This document shows, in pieces, positions 12,916 to 26,484 of a stretch of 64,000 nucleotides of DNA (within the stretch, counting starts at the first letter, position 1; each line of letters opens with the position of its first letter). The notes under the pieces are model-generated. The model ran no database searches. It had not been told where the DNA came from and saw only the letters and a list, made by a program, of their open reading frames with translations. The position numbers and the translations under genes are program-made. The DNA comes from Gymnorhina tibicen. Lineage: Eukaryota; Chordata; Aves; Passeriformes; Artamidae. The stretch lies in assembly GCA_013399875.1 (NCBI GenBank), contig VXAZ01003883.1, positions 310,001 through 374,000 of the forward strand, given 5' to 3'.

Positions 12916-15900
12916 CTTTACACACATTTAATATTTGGGAAAGTGAAGCAGTAACACCACTACTAAGAGTCAGATACTGGACAGGCTTTTATTGTGCCAA
13001 GTGTTCTCACAGCTCTCCCAATGCATATCACTCCCCACATACAAGTTTTGCAGCTGCAGACTTTACTTATCAATCAAGAGTTGCCAATTGTATTGAGATA
13101 TGCCAGTCTTCAAAGCCTAAATGAACATACAAATTTTGGATTTAATTATTATTGTGTATTTCAGTTTTAGATTATTATTTTTCAGACTTATCTGCGGCAT
13201 TAATTTGTGTTTCTAATTAGAATAGTATCTTGTCACGTGTTATCACTGCTGGTTATTTTAAGGTAGAAACAAATATAGATAAAGACAAAATAAAATCTTT
13301 TCTCTTTAATTTCTAAAATAAATCAAAAATTGACTCAGAAAGTGCTCCTGGCACTCAAAAATGTTAAATAAATTGATGCAGAAACAAACCAGGCTTTCTG
13401 AAATTCTTTAGAATCTGAAATAACAAAGCTTGCCATAAGTTTTTCGATTTTGAATATGTATACATTTTTCATTAAAAATGACATTTTCAGTTTTATTTAA
13501 AATTACAGTTTCAACTTTGACTAGCAGTAGAAATTTCAGAACTACAAGGGGTGAGGACAGCTTTCTAATGTTTCTACCCAAATGAAAAGCTAACAGCACA
13601 AATCTTTCAGAAATCCCTGTCTTCTGTAATGTAACAGTCCAATTTTCCTGAGTCAAGGAATTAAGATATGTCAGAAGAATAGCCACAGTTTTGAGTTTTT
13701 ACTTGAAACTGTCTATCTCCTTCCTTCCAAGACTTTGAACGATTTGCCGACATATAGTAGTCACAAATTAATTAAGATCTTTATCTCATGCATAAACAGA
13801 TATACTGAGGATGATAACTGCAAAGAAGAACACACCACCTGTCTAAAAGCAGTGATTCTCCAGACTTGAAGAGATATATTTGATATTTTGTAGCTGTGTT
13901 CTATGGACCGACATGAAATACCTTGGAGAATTATTTGTCCTACATAGCCACAGAATGTACTGTGGAATGGAAAGGAATTAAATAAAAACTGAAAGTCTGA
14001 GGAAGAATAAAATTTCTGCCATGGTCTAGAATGTATGTAAAAAGGCCTTTATTTTCATTATTATTAGTGTTACGTAAAGAATATTGCACTCTAGACAAGT
14101 GCATATTTGTACAAGGGCATCGTTTATTTTATTTGTCAGTTGTGTCCTGAATTTATTCCTTTCATTCAACAGGTAACTCTTTTGGAAATAAAAACATTTT
14201 GAAACTTGACTTATTTAGCCACAAAAAACTAGGGAGCAAATTAAAATAATTTAAAATTAAAAACATCGAACATTTATTTTAAATATATCAACTTGAAATA
14301 CTTTAACTTGGGCACATTTTTCCTCTGGCAAAAAATTCTTTGATACTTGGACATAATCAGCAAAATGCCTGAGCCTAAAAAAACCCCAAACAAATGAAAA
14401 AACCAGGAAAAAAACCAACATTGTGTTCGGGTTTAGGTTTTTTTCTTTGTTTGTGTGTTTTGGTTGTTTGTTTTTTTTCAAATTGTCTTCAAAAGCAGGA
14501 AATGGATGGATGGAGAAATCTGAAATAGTGAATTTTTTCTCTCCTTATCCTAAGAGTCTGAGGAAATTATGAGCACAATGTTTATGACTGAGTATTCAGC
14601 TAAGTGCACTTCTATCCCTAACAACCTGTAGCTCTGTTAGAGAATCTCTACCAAATTCAGCAAAGATGCCAGAAAGAAATTAAGTTTATAAAACTTTTGT
14701 GAAAATATGCAGCCAGATGGAGATGAGTATTGCTTTACTGAAAGCATGAATCCATTTAAGAGGCAACATAAGTTTTCTCTACAGTAAACGTTGCGCAGTG
14801 AACATTTATTGGATTGCCCTCTGCTGTGTAGGGTAGCCTTTTATGATTTTATGGCATCAGGTGCCAAAACATTTATTGTGCCTACAGCCACTGACAAACG
14901 TAGGCACGCGAGGGTAGTGACTGCCAATAGCTGAGTGTGGTGAGGTGTACTATGTGCCTGGTGAGTGAGTCTGCCCAGGTGTCCGTGCCACATTCAGAAA
15001 CACTGATTAGAACAGCTCTAGAGGAATTTTCTGCGTTGAGATAAAACAGCTGAGCCAAACACATCCATACACCATCTAAAAACTAAGTGTTTAGCCCAGC
15101 AAGTTGCTTACCAAGGTAGGATAGATACTTGTAATATTGTTAAAATAGACACATATCCCCTTTCCCTGAAGGACTCTTTCTGGAATTTTCAAAATGCAGC
15201 TGTGTAGTTTGCTCTTCCTACTGCCTGACATGTTTTCAACATGGCTTGCTCCTGAACATGACAGTTTTCTTCCCCACCTTGACCTGCCTTAATACCAGCT
15301 TTGATGAAATGTGATTGATGTAGAAAACCAGTACATTGTTTTTAAACATGCCGGGAAGTGAGTTTTAACATATAAATTTAGGCAATGTCTGATTTTATTT
15401 TTGTTTCATAATTCCATTTTATGAAAGCTGAACTGGGCACTACTAAACATCAATATTTCAAGGAAAAGTGTCCCTGGGATAACTCAAAAGTTTTGGGGAA
15501 GAAGGACTTATTTGATCCACTAATACTTAGTGAACAAACTGCCCTTCAAGTTTTGAAAATATTTTTAATAATTTAAAAAAACCTTTTTTCTAGAGTTTTA
15601 AAATGAAGAACTGAATATAAATACACTTCTTTCACTAATATGAAGAAATTTTGTCAGAGACTAAAAGAGTTCAAGCAGACCAGAATTTTGCAATGCAAAT
15701 CCCTAAAGTGACTAGATATTTTCTGTTGTTGCTAGTTTTGACCAACATCTACATTATCATCAAACAAACATGAAGAGGCATTAGGACTGTCCATTTAAGT
15801 CATCTGGGCATTAGTTTCCAGGATTTCTGCAATCCTCAGAGTGGTAAATGTTTACTGTTTGTTGCCACTTAAGAACTAAAAAAGCAACACCTGCTTAAAG

Positions 15901-17444
15901 TTTAAAATGCTACTAGGAACAGCTTGTCTGCATTGCTTTGAACTTTACCAAATAAGATCAAATTAAGAAAGACAAATATTTGAGAGTTTGGTTGAAGACC
16001 TTGTGACAAAGGATTCATAACAAAATCAGATGTCAAATATCTTCTCCATTCACATGATGTCATTGTCTCCTCTAAAACAAGAACACTTTTTCTAAAGATA
16101 ACCCTGGTAATACTATCTTCTAAATTAAATTTTATTAAAAATTTAGATAAATTAAGAATTTTAATGGAAAAAATCCTGATTTAAGAGAAATAAATTTAAA
16201 ATAATCTGATTACAAGAAGTGAAGAAATGCCTTTTTCATTAAGCTAAACAGTGTTAGAACTGTTTTAATGTTAAGTGTGATAATAAAAACAGTAGAATAT
16301 TGACAGTTCCATGGGAATTCTTATATTTTGATTTCCCGTATAATACTGTTGTCATTACTTAGCTGAAACTTTTCATTTAAATAATCTGCACTTCTAAGTT
16401 TATTTTTAATTTAAGACCAAATTATTATGAAACCAAAATCCAAAAGCTACTCCTGGCTGTAAATTTACTTTCATTATTTCAGCTGTTAAAATAGTTATTG
16501 TCATTATTGCAACACCTCTGATACCTGAGCTCTGGTCTCTGATCCCTACAGTGTCATGTAAAAACTGCTCTAAGAGAAAGATATTTATCGCACAGAAAAC
16601 TAATTAAAAGATAAAATGTCTATCAAAGAAATAGTTAATGCTGATTTAAAAAGTCCTTTCATTATTGAAATTTTATAATTATTTTTAAACTAAAAATTTG
16701 AATTTATAACTAAGTTTAAGAAATAGAAATGCATTAAGGTATAGAATGAATATTTGTGCAACTACATGTCCTTGATGTACTGAGCTGTCTGACAAGCTCT
16801 TTACTTGTTTTGGGAATGCTTGCCTTCCACACACAACTTGCATTTCTGACACTCTCTTCAATAATTTTCCATATAATTTGGAAATACAGTATATGACAGA
16901 TGCCCTCATCTTCTTCTCCCCAAGATCTAGAACGTTATAGTATATAGTGAATTTTTGACTTGTCTGTCCAAAATTATGTAGATTGTCTCATGCAAAAACT
17001 GCTCAGTTCACATGTTTTAAACCAAATCATGATTGAAGCAGTTTATTAACTAGCAACACAACTAGCAATCAGTGAACTATATCAATATAATCAATACAAC
17101 AGGTGAGACCCAATACTGAGTACCTCCACATTCTGAAACATCCTTTTCTAAATAATTCCAAACACCTGTTGCTGACAGAGATAGCCCACTCTCCCCATCC
17201 CCTCCTGGTTGTATACTCCAGGGTACCCCACTGCCCAATTTTCCCTCTGTGGTCTCTTCTTTGCTACATGTCTTCATATTCCTTTCATACTGCTCCTTTA
17301 TTTCAAATTCCTGTGTTGAGCTCTTGGTAACCATTTAATCCAAATGATGTTTGCAGTCTCCTGCCTCTTTATTGCTTCCATTTCTGGGGCAAGCACCATC
17401 TCCAAACAAGCAGTTTGGGTTGCTTCATTCACTCATACTGTTTG
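12916..17444. other. AT-rich DNA without supported genes
   Basis: Open frames do not exceed 92 codons and show no recognisable domains. The only structured feature I see is the purine/pyrimidine fold-back at 14377-14481. An open frame at 17077-17334 (85 codons, minus) is unrecognised. Confidence 0.5.
14377..14481. repeat. A/C-rich arm facing a T/G-rich arm (imperfect fold-back)
   Basis: An A-rich stretch with short C runs (about 14377-14420) is followed, across roughly 15 bases, by a T-rich stretch with short G runs (about 14435-14481). The arms are approximately complementary and could fold back. This may be two opposed simple-repeat tails rather than a transposon. Confidence 0.5.
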
Positions 17445-18139
17445 ACTCACGTGGAGAGATCCCTCACCAATTACAACCACAGGCAAAACAGACTCAGCTT
17501 GGGGAAATTAGTTCAATTTTTTTGCCAGTCATATCAGAAAGTATAATTAGAATTAAACCCAAATCCTAAACCATCTTCAGCTCATCCCTCCCTTCTTTCC
17601 AAGCTTAACTTTGCTCCCAGTTTTCTCTACCTCCTCCGTCTGAGCAGTGCAGGGAAACAGGTAATGGGGGCTGTGGTCAGTTCATCACACGTCTCTACCA
17701 CTCTTTTTTCCCCGGAGCGAGGACTCCTCACACTCTTCCCCTGCTCTGGCATGATGTTCTCCACAGGCTGCATGTGGATCTCTGCTCCAGTGTGGACCTC
17801 CATGGGCTGCAGGGGCACAGCTGCCTCAGCATGGGCTGTGCCATGGCCTGCAGGGGAATCTCTGCTCCAGTCCCTGAATCACCTCCTGTCACAGGGCTGT
17901 TTTTCTTACATATTCACACTCTTCTTTCTGCCTTCTGTTGTGGTCCAGATTTTGCCCCTTAAAATTATTATCCCAGAGGTGCTACCATCATCACTGCTGG
18001 GCCTGGCCTTAGCCAGCAGTGGGTCTGTCTTAGAGCTGGCTGGTGTTTGCTATATCCAACACAAGGGAAGCTTCTGTCAGCTTCTCAAAGAAGCCACCCT
18101 TATAGTGGCCCTCTTCACGCCCCTGGAAAAACCTGGACA
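17445..18139 (-). mobile_element. ERVL-type LTR, minus strand, left end truncated
   Basis: Read on the minus strand this follows an avian ERVL LTR layout. It begins with a TGTCCAGGTTTTTCC-type start near 18139, then AGAAGCTTCCC, GGCTAAGGCCAGGCCCAGCAG, GATGATGGTAGCACCTCTGGG, paired 'CCTGCAGCCCATGG' modules, GTGTGATGAACTGACC, GAGGAGGTAGAGA, and finally CAAGCTGAGTCTGTTTTGCC and GTAATTGGTGAGGGATCTC. The same modules recur at 26.2 kb and 55.3 kb. No target duplication was found and the far 3' end appears missing. The 237-codon plus-strand frame at 17664-18377 runs antisense across it and is not a gene. Confidence 0.8.
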
Positions 18140-21100
18140 CACAAGCCCAAAATATGTGCTGTCTTTCAAAATGCTTCCTAACAAAGTAAATTCAGAGGTT
18201 GAAAATAAGGATTTTCTGCCTCCTAACAGTACCATTTCCCTAAACAGAAATCATAATTCCATGCTATTTGGCTTTCATTCCAAATGCTGTGTTCTACTTG
18301 TTATGGAGTCTATCAACAGTATTCACGAAGATCCTCAGCATATCTTTAGGTCAGATTTCTTAGGATGTTTCTTATGATGACTGATCTGAAACTCATCATC
18401 TGATGTTGGAATGGGATACAATTTGTCTTATCATTACTTAAAATGGGACGTAAGAGCTCAGAAAAAGAGCAGTATGGTCAATTTAGATTTCAACATTTCT
18501 TCAGCCCCAAGGATTTTGAATTGGTTTGGTACCTCCTTTTAGCCTGAAAATTCATTGGACACATTATAAGATAGAAGAGAACCTGTAAGTTTCTTCTGTA
18601 GTAGATGTCATGAAATAGAGCAGAGAAAGCGATATTTTTTTGTGGGAGTGAATTATTTAGTTTTAGCAAAGGACATATCTTTTGAAGGCTCTCCAAAGTC
18701 CCTCAGCTGAAAGATTTTTATTCAGCCAAGGATGTTATATAATTTCAGGATACATTTCAACGAAGTTTAGTAAAAATAAGCCATACTTTTTTTTTGCATT
18801 TTTTCTTTGCCAACTGAAGACTTTCTATACTGAATGTTCTGGTCATGTATTCTGGTCTCCATCTTGGTTCCTGCTGCCCGCTGTGGAAACTGGAAGTAAT
18901 AAGTCCCTCGTTAAGTTTGAGTTTCTGTTTAAATTGTGACAACAAAAACTATCTCTTTGCCTGGGGACAACAAAAATAAAATGCTGTCAGTCCCTAGAGC
19001 ACAAAACTGTGCTGGTAATTTACCAAACCTTTGTCCATTTTCTTGTACTTTCAACACTCAGAACATATGGCAACACTGAGACAATTAAAAATATTGCAGT
19101 ACATTTAGAGAAAGTCAGGTGTTTCACTTTAAAAAATCTAGTTTCTCCCAGCATGAGAGTGCCTGAGATTCCACACTGAATGGTATTAAAGGTTTTAATA
19201 ACGATGACTCAAGGATATGTAGCATAAGACCAAACTTAAAAGTCGGTGTAGGAAGAGTTGTGTTCTGCATCTTGTGATGTCTCTAAATGGAGAAGTACAG
19301 AACAGTCATGGGCTCTTTTACTGTAAGACAGAAAAAGTGGGTAAGACCTCCTTGACAGTTAATGTTTTTCTGAACCCAACACAACACACTATGGGACACT
19401 TTAAACTGGGAATTCCCTTATTTCTGCTATGGGGAAAGAACTGATGTTATACTTGCAGAAAACCTTTTTCTAGACCTTTTACATTTTGATCTACATTTGA
19501 AGAGCAGCACAACCTTCTCTCAGTGCCTACTTAATCATGCTAGTTGTTACACTATGCAGCTCATACCAGTTTGATGGTCTATTTGTATTCCTGCTTTAGC
19601 CCTGCAGTGACTCTGATTGTCATTCAGGGACAGAGGTGAAGCTCAAGTCACTTTACAAGGGTATGTGTATCCCATATGTCATATTTTCTGGGTGTATTTA
19701 TGGAGCTTTGTTTTCTGTCTTGTCTGCCCTGTGTCTCTTCCTTGCTTTTCCCTTACTATATATAGTTTTTCTACGCTCTGTAGCTGTACTTACTTTCTTC
19801 CTTTGGACTGAATGATGACACTGACATTCAATTAATATTTGAAGAATAAATGTACAGTTATCCTATAATGTATCGTGGTTAGCATCACATAGACTTATCT
19901 CCAGAAATGTATAGGACTTATTTTCATGTAAGCTAAGTGAGAACAGAACTTCCCTAACAAAATGTTCCTTTAACATGTAAAATGACTTCCAGTTAAGCTC
20001 AAATAAATGCTAATGTCCAGTACTTAAACAAAGGGAAAAACTGTCTATCTAAAATAAGAAAAGTAGTCCTTATGATGGTCACTGTGACTTGGCAAAAAGG
20101 CCATATTATGGAAAAAAATGTTCAGAAGGGTTAAAGCGGTTGAGTTAGATGTTTTATAAGTTATCTTCATCTGTGTTAATAGTAAACTGTGAAACCATGT
20201 TTCCTTTCCAGACCTCAGTTGCACTGATTAAATGAGCTGCAAAGTATTTGATTACAGAGTATAATCAACATGTTGCAAAACTGAGTGAATAATTCATAAT
20301 GTGTCATTTATCTGACAATTTTTGCCTCTCTCTGTTTGCTAGTTGTCATTGAGCAGATTATTATGTTCACAAATGCATCCCTTATTTGAATTTATTTGCT
20401 GAATAATTCCCACAAATTCTGTGCGTCATCCACATGCAGTTTTTTATGAGTTTTCAACACTGGAAGATGCAGTTATTTTTACTTATTTGGCTTATGGATT
20501 ATGCACTATTCCTGTGTTTCCTTAATGGATGGCACCTAGATCAAAATGAAGCTTCAATATCAAAATTCTACATTCATTTTCTTCTAGTATACACCTAGAA
20601 TTCTTGGGTAAGAGCTGGCATGCCTGACTAGATTTAAAACTCCAGTCTAAGAACAGGTGACTTATCCATTCCTTTTCATACCATCTGAAGTCTCACACGT
20701 ACTGCCAAGAAGATTTGAGTGTGCTGAGACTATAAGCAGCTAGAATAGTGTGCAAAGAAACTACAGCTTTTGGGGAGCTCATCCTCTTGTTTCACTTCTG
20801 AAATTAATGTGGGTCAACATTGCTCCTCAGAAAAGATAATTATTTCAACTTTTGCAAAATAGCCCTATGGACAGATACCTCTCAGCTGGGAGGCTACATT
20901 CCAGTGGAATCTGCTAAGAGAGAGGGATTAATATATACCCCGTGAAAGCAGTCAAAGCATTAGGCCATACAGATAAAGAGAATACTTTATTTCTTGTCTC
21001 CTATTTCTTTTATTCCTGGCTGTGTAATGGCCTGGTTTCTTTCTCCTTACTTCCTCACAGAATTCTTAAAGGACTCTACTAACTTTTCAGGTGTCCTCTC

Positions 21101-23923
21101 AGGATTTACCATACGGATTGCAAAGCAGTTTTTAAAAGGATGAGAACATTGCTGTGCCACTGAATATTTCTGAGTGATTATAGCTACCCAGCCAGCAAAC
21201 ATCGAGCTCAGTGGGATTGTGTCCAGTGAAGTTGTGCTTCTAGTAGGTTAGGCATTCCTGGGGTGCCAGACTTAATGTGTATAAGACTCAATGAGCTTTA
21301 TTTGGTTCCTCAGCTATGTAAACTATGTACATATGCATTAAGTCTTTACAGTTTTGTAAGGACTTTTATACTTGCAGCAGCTTGCATAAAATGTTTACTA
21401 GAGGAACAAAATTCCTATGCCACATTTTTCACTAATATTTCCTCTGTACATCTCAACACGTAAGCTCAGTTCTGCACACTACTTGTGTTGATAGCACTCA
21501 TCCCTTGGATTAAATCTAAGATGCAAATAACATTCCCCCCAATAAAAAAAAAGTCTTTACAACTTTAATTATAGCAGAACTGGGCATTGTTGTGATGCAT
21601 ATAAAATGCTTTTAATATTTTTGTGTAGCATTGAGAGCTTTTTCTGCATTCCTCATAGACTGTCAATATCCATGGTCTGGGATCTGATACTGGTCTAAAA
21701 CTTTTGACAGATTCAAGGCTGAAATTATTATAGTTCTGAAGGATAAACAGAAATCGTTTACAATTCTGCATAGAGCAGATTCAAGAAAGAACATTGTCTC
21801 AACCTGTTGCTTTCACTTCACTGTAGAGATTCACAACTTTCTTTTGTAAAAAATAAAATCATTCTCTAAAGAGTCAGCACTAGGAGTTGCTGTAGAAATA
21901 TGCCCTTTCTCACAGAGCCTGTGCCCTCTGAATATTCCATTACTGTACCTACAATTCATCCATAACTGTCCTGTCAGAATCTTAATCAATCAAATCAATC
22001 AATCAGTGAATAAATCTTGTACCTTTCTCTGCATGAACACAGTTAATCTTGTTGTTTGTAAGCATTATCAGTGAGCTTCTGGCCCCAAGTGAGGCATATC
22101 AGACATTACAATGAACCAGATTATGTCACTGCTTTATAAATTAATTGCTTTTTTGAGCATGTAATTCTTACCAGAATTTGATTTTATTTACATTTTTCTA
22201 TAGGAAGGGAAATGTTTTTCCTCACCCAAAATGAATCTTTCAACATTATTCAGCTTCATAAGACTTCATTCACAGCCCTGTTTTGTGAACTTTACCAATT
22301 TCATATTGCTGTATCTGAATTTCCTTTACATTGGAACAGTCTTTCTTTTATAATCATTGCTCTACTGATTTGCATCTCAACCAGATGAGTCACTGCTTCT
22401 CGTATCAAAATTACTATTAGCCAGTGTAAGTCCTAGAAGAGCTCCACTCTATCATGGTATTGATAGAATAGTACAGTTTGAATACAGCAACACAAATACA
22501 GATAGTCTGGAGTCAATTTAAATTACTCTGTAACATAACTCCATTTAAATTCAATTGGAATGACATTCTATTTTTGGAAATCCCTTCTCCTTTCTCCTAA
22601 AATTAGCAAAATTCTGGAAGGCAGTATCCATTGCTTAGATTTAATCTCAGCTCAAAACAAAGCTGAGGGCAGGACAAGAAATGTTCAGAAAGAACAAGTC
22701 TGAGGCCCTGCAAATACAATGCTGGTAGTAGCAATGGCAACTTTGTAGGGATACAGAGTTACTGCATGAGCCCAAGGCGAGGACCAAGACATTTCCTGAA
22801 ATCTTCAAAGTGTAAATGTGGGGACCTGGAATGTCTGTTGCCATTGCTAGTAACAGGTTACAGGCTTTGTACTGAGGACTGAAGCTTGTAAGGCTTGTCA
22901 GGTTCTGAACTTTTCTTGACCTGCCCCTAACTTTGTGTTTCGTGGTTTAAGGGTGACAGCCATTTCTCTAACTGATCAGATGTCAAAGGTTTTTTCTTGT
23001 GTTTATCTTTGTGTGGCATGACCAGAGCTTTGCATGGAAACTAGTAACAAGCAATTATTCCATGTAGAATGAGATTCTACAAACCTAAATCCCAGTGTGT
23101 TGAGCACACTGCAGCCTCAGGATGGGAGGCACCGAATGTGGGGTAGAATGAGAGAGATGAGACATAGGATGATAAGAGATGGGGCACAGGGTGGACACTG
23201 GAGACTCTGCAGCAATAAATAATAAAGAACTGGAGCAGGACAAACCTTATTCTAGAGATAACAAACAAATAATATGTAACACACATAAAAAAGTGCCACA
23301 TACAGTAATTTTGAATGCAATATGAGTTTGATACCAAACAAGAAGACCAAAGATTTCAAGAAGCGTTAGCAAACGTGAAAACTATTTGGAGTGGATGTCT
23401 GGAGGAGAAATTTAAACATTGACGTGAACGTCATATTCCTTTTGGTGAAAGAATCCAGGTGATGACAACACTAAAAATACACCATATCCCACCCCTGCCC
23501 CTGCCACCATCACCACCAGATTGAAATAATCTATTTTAGGATTCCAAACTATTCTCTCTAGGCTAAAGCAGAAAAAAAAGACAGTCTGAAATTATTAACT
23601 TCTCTAACAAAGCAAAAGCTGCTCTTTATAAGTATCAAAAGTACAAATCTAGAAATGTAAAACTGAAAGGTTAAAGAGATATCAGTTTATTCTTTGCAAT
23701 AGTTTCCTAGAAACAATTAATCGGCATTAACTTCTGAGGGTAAGACTTGAAATACTTCTCCAAAGTGATGGGAATAAAGATAAACTTGTTTATGATCACT
23801 TAAGGGGCTTTTTTGAGCAATGATACATATATAGATGATATAAAGGGTCTACTTTCAAGATATGAAATGTGCAAAAATTATTTAAAGTGTTGAATAGTAT
23901 CACAGTTTTTAGCTTTATGCTAT
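18140..23923. other. AT-rich DNA without supported genes
   Basis: Open frames stay at or below 86 codons with no recognisable product. A short AATC repeat lies at about 21984-22004. I recognise no transposon family, RNA gene or exon with convincing borders. Confidence 0.5.
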
Positions 23924-23924
23924 C

Positions 23925-23959
<35 letters not shown>
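23924..23959. repeat. (CA)n microsatellite
   Basis: Eighteen CA units with one CG interruption near the 5' end (23929). It is long enough to be expected to vary in length between individuals. Confidence 0.97.
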
Positions 23960-23960
<1 letters not shown>

Positions 23961-25230
23961 TCTCCAGATATCAGATAGGTCTTCTTCTAGTTCCAGGATA
24001 TGCAGCTTACAGTGGCCAGTAAGATATAACTGAGAATTAGGTCCATTTTACTTGTAAGACTTATCATTGACAGCAGAGAGGAAACCAGCACTCTACTAGG
24101 TGTGGCTACATTCTTTAACTACAAAATTTTAGTGTCACTGTGAGGAAAATAGTAATTCAGCACAAGAGCAGCTCATGCTCAAGTAACTGGTGTATTTTGA
24201 ATATCACTATGTAGAGTTTCTCAATCATTATCACAGACAATTAAGCACAGGTGTTTTGGAAGAATCTTGCTAGTTGTCCAAGATACCATAATTTATGAAC
24301 AGAATGCTTTCCTCTCCCTAGGAGAATTTTCATTAAAAAGAAAAAAAATCCAACACACTTTCCAACTAATGATAAGCAACTGATATAACAAGAATTGACA
24401 GGTCACAACTTGCTCCTTCACCCTTGTTCAAAGCTGTAGATTCATAAAGTTTTAAATGTCTTTAAATATGCAAAAACTCAACAGGAAATTCCTGGTTTAA
24501 AGCACCTGCTATCATCATCTGAATATTCAAAATATGAAAGAAAATATCTTTAAAGTGAATCTCTTGAACCATACTGATAACTGATATTTTGGAAAAGTCT
24601 AGCCAAAGCATATTTTTAATATGTAGTCATTTTATTTCTCAGATAAGATTGCATGGTACTTCATAATTCAAAAACATTTTCATAAATGTTTTAACACACA
24701 AACATGACCTTCTTAAAATGCATGCTAGAACTGTATTCACAAAAAAAGAAATAATGAGATAAATTTATCTTTTTTATTTTTTCAAAGAAAGAAGAAATAC
24801 AAGTAAAAAATATCTCTATAAGTACTGCAAAGCTATTGCTACAAAACCACATTATATTCTATGAATAATCATTTGAATATTTCAGAACATTAGCTAGGAA
24901 TGATTTAATACTATTTGTTTTCTCTAGCAATTTTAACTGCGGTTACATAAAGGAATGATGGCTAAATATCAAATTTTCATCAATCTTGAAAAGCACAATA
25001 ATTTTGTTAGTACTTGACTTTTTACAGTTTTATTCTCTCCATCACTATTCTTTTAATTATTTTTATTATTGAACAGAATATTAAGAAAATAAAAGAAATA
25101 AATAATATTTCTTAGCTAGATATGCAAGCTTTTTTAAAAACCTAATTACATTTACATATATACATTATAAATAGTTTCATAAGAAAATTTACTAGCACAG
25201 GGATAAGAATAAATTACCATAAAATAATTT
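23960..25230. other. AT-rich DNA without supported genes
   Basis: No open frame of note and no recognised repeat. The last 700 bases are especially A/T-rich. Confidence 0.55.
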
Positions 25231-25259
25231 TAGAATTATAGAATGATAGAATGGTTTGA

Positions 25260-25879
25260 TGTTGTGGTGTGCCATCAAGATCAAGGGGACCAAAGCTTCA
25301 GTGGTTTGATGCCCACACAAACCACTGAAGAACCCTAAGTTAGGGTGAGTTCCCAGAGGGCTGTGCGGAACATGCAAGTCTAGGCCCCATAAATGCCACC
25401 AGCATCTCCTCCCCTTTCCCCCTATATTTTGTTCCCTTACTAGAAAGTTCTATGTTCTTCGGTTCCTCATTGGCCCATGTAAATTCTCCCTGCCTACCCT
25501 ACTTACTATTGGTCCCGTACCCTATGCCCCGCCTTTGTAACGCCTCCTTGCTGCTGTGTTACTGGTTGTTGTATCCTTTCCCCCTCCCATTCTGTAGGCA
25601 TATAAATCCCCATGTCAGAGCCATTTTCTTGCTTCTTTGTGCCCCTCCTTGATTTGCTGCTGGATCCTCACCCTCAATAAGCCCTTTCCTCCTCATGCAG
25701 AAGTCCCTCCGCCTCATTCCTTCCTTCTCCGCGCACCCTTGCCAGCGGTGGGCAAGGCGAACCGCTGCTGAGGCTTCGCCTGCCCTCCTGCGCTGCGGGC
25801 AGCCTCCATCACCCCCTCCGGTGCAGGCCAGAGCCCGGTGCTGCGTGGTCCTTGCTAGCTGGAGGACAGCACTGTGGCA
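25260..25879 (+). mobile_element. Solo LTR (ERVK-like) nested in CR1
   Basis: A 620-bp LTR begins TGTTGTGGTGTGCC and ends CACTGTGGCA. It is flanked by 6-bp target duplications GTTTGA (25254-25259) and GTTTGG (25880-25885), one mismatch; the right copy matches the usual CR1 sequence, so the left copy has mutated. The 6-bp duplication fits class II (ERVK-like) elements. Plus orientation is shown by TATAAAT at 25601-25607, followed about 70 bp later by AATAAG, a weak poly(A) hexamer, and a CCAAT-type box ATTGG near 25471. The 3' part (about 25720-25870) is GC-rich. No internal region remains. Confidence 0.88.
25601..25607 (+). promoter_or_regulatory. TATA box of the 25.3-kb LTR
   Basis: TATAAAT sits downstream of ATTGG (reverse CCAAT) motifs and upstream of a weak poly(A) hexamer. 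Its function today is unknown. Confidence 0.6.
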
Positions 25880-26233
25880 GTTTGGCCTGGAAGGAAGCTT
25901 AAAGATCTTTTCATTCCAGCCATGGGCAGGGACACCTTCCACTAGATCAGGTTGCTGAAAGCCCATTCAACCTGGCCTAGAACACTACCAGGGAAGAGAC
26001 ATCCACAGCTACTCTGGGAAAACTGTTCCATTGTCTCACCATCCTCACAATTAAGAATTTCTTCCTAACATCTAATGTAAACCTACCCCCATTCAGTTTA
26101 AAGGTACTCCTGTTTGCCCTATCACCACATGCCCTTGTAAAAAGGATCCCCTTTACTACTCCCAATTTTGAATTTCTTTATATGATAATGATCTAGGTGT
26201 TTTCATCGTGACAGGATAAAATATCTCCTGGCA

Positions 26234-26478
26234 TGGTGCATTGGGTTTGCAATTCCAAGCTTTGGTAGCAGAGGGGTTACTGGGGTAAGAAGCAGTGAGA
26301 AGCTTCTGGAAGCTTCCTCCATGTCTGGCAGAGCCAATCCTTGGCAGCTCCAAAGATGGATGAGCCTCTGGTCAAGGCTGGGCCAATTAGAAATGGTGGT
26401 AAGCCCTCTGTGATAACAGATTTTAGAAAAAGAAAAAAAAAAGCGAAAGTTTGCGCATACATAAGCAACGGGGAAAAA
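26234..26478 (+). mobile_element. ERVL-type LTR, 5' piece, plus strand
   Basis: It starts TGGTGCATTGGGTTTGC and continues with TTTGGTAGCAGAGGGG, AGAAGCTTCTGGAAGCTTCC, CATGTCTGGCAGAGCCAATCC, GGTCAAGGCTGGGCC and CCTCTGTGATAACAG. It runs parallel to the start of the minus-strand LTR at 17.4-18.1 kb, so the two belong to one family. It breaks off in an A-rich stretch near 26478, where sequence of another LTR in the opposite orientation begins. Confidence 0.75.
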
Positions 26479-26484
26479 AATTTA

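Larger units (their letters stand above)
25231..26165 (-). mobile_element. CR1 LINE 3' region, split by a solo LTR
   Basis: CR1 sequence in minus orientation is present in two pieces. The first, 25231-25259, holds the 3'-terminal octamer repeats (TAGAATGATAGAATGG). The second, 25880-26165, continues with TTTGGCCTGGAAGGAAGC, CATGGGCAGGGACACCTTCCAC, TAGATCAGGTTGCTGAAAGCCC, AACCTGGCCTAGAACACT, AAGAATTTCTTCCTAACATCT and ACATGCCCTTGTAAAAAG. Removing the LTR at 25260-25879 and one copy of its duplication restores an uninterrupted CR1 order. The copy is 5'-truncated and non-coding. Confidence 0.92.

Noticed and set aside
17664..18377. Longest open frame, 237 codons, plus strand
   Set aside because: It runs antisense across an ERVL-type LTR and into flanking DNA; the sequence is explained by the repeat.
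25559..25966. 135-codon minus frame and 87-codon plus frame
   Set aside because: Both cross an LTR/CR1 boundary, so they cannot be an ancestral coding unit.
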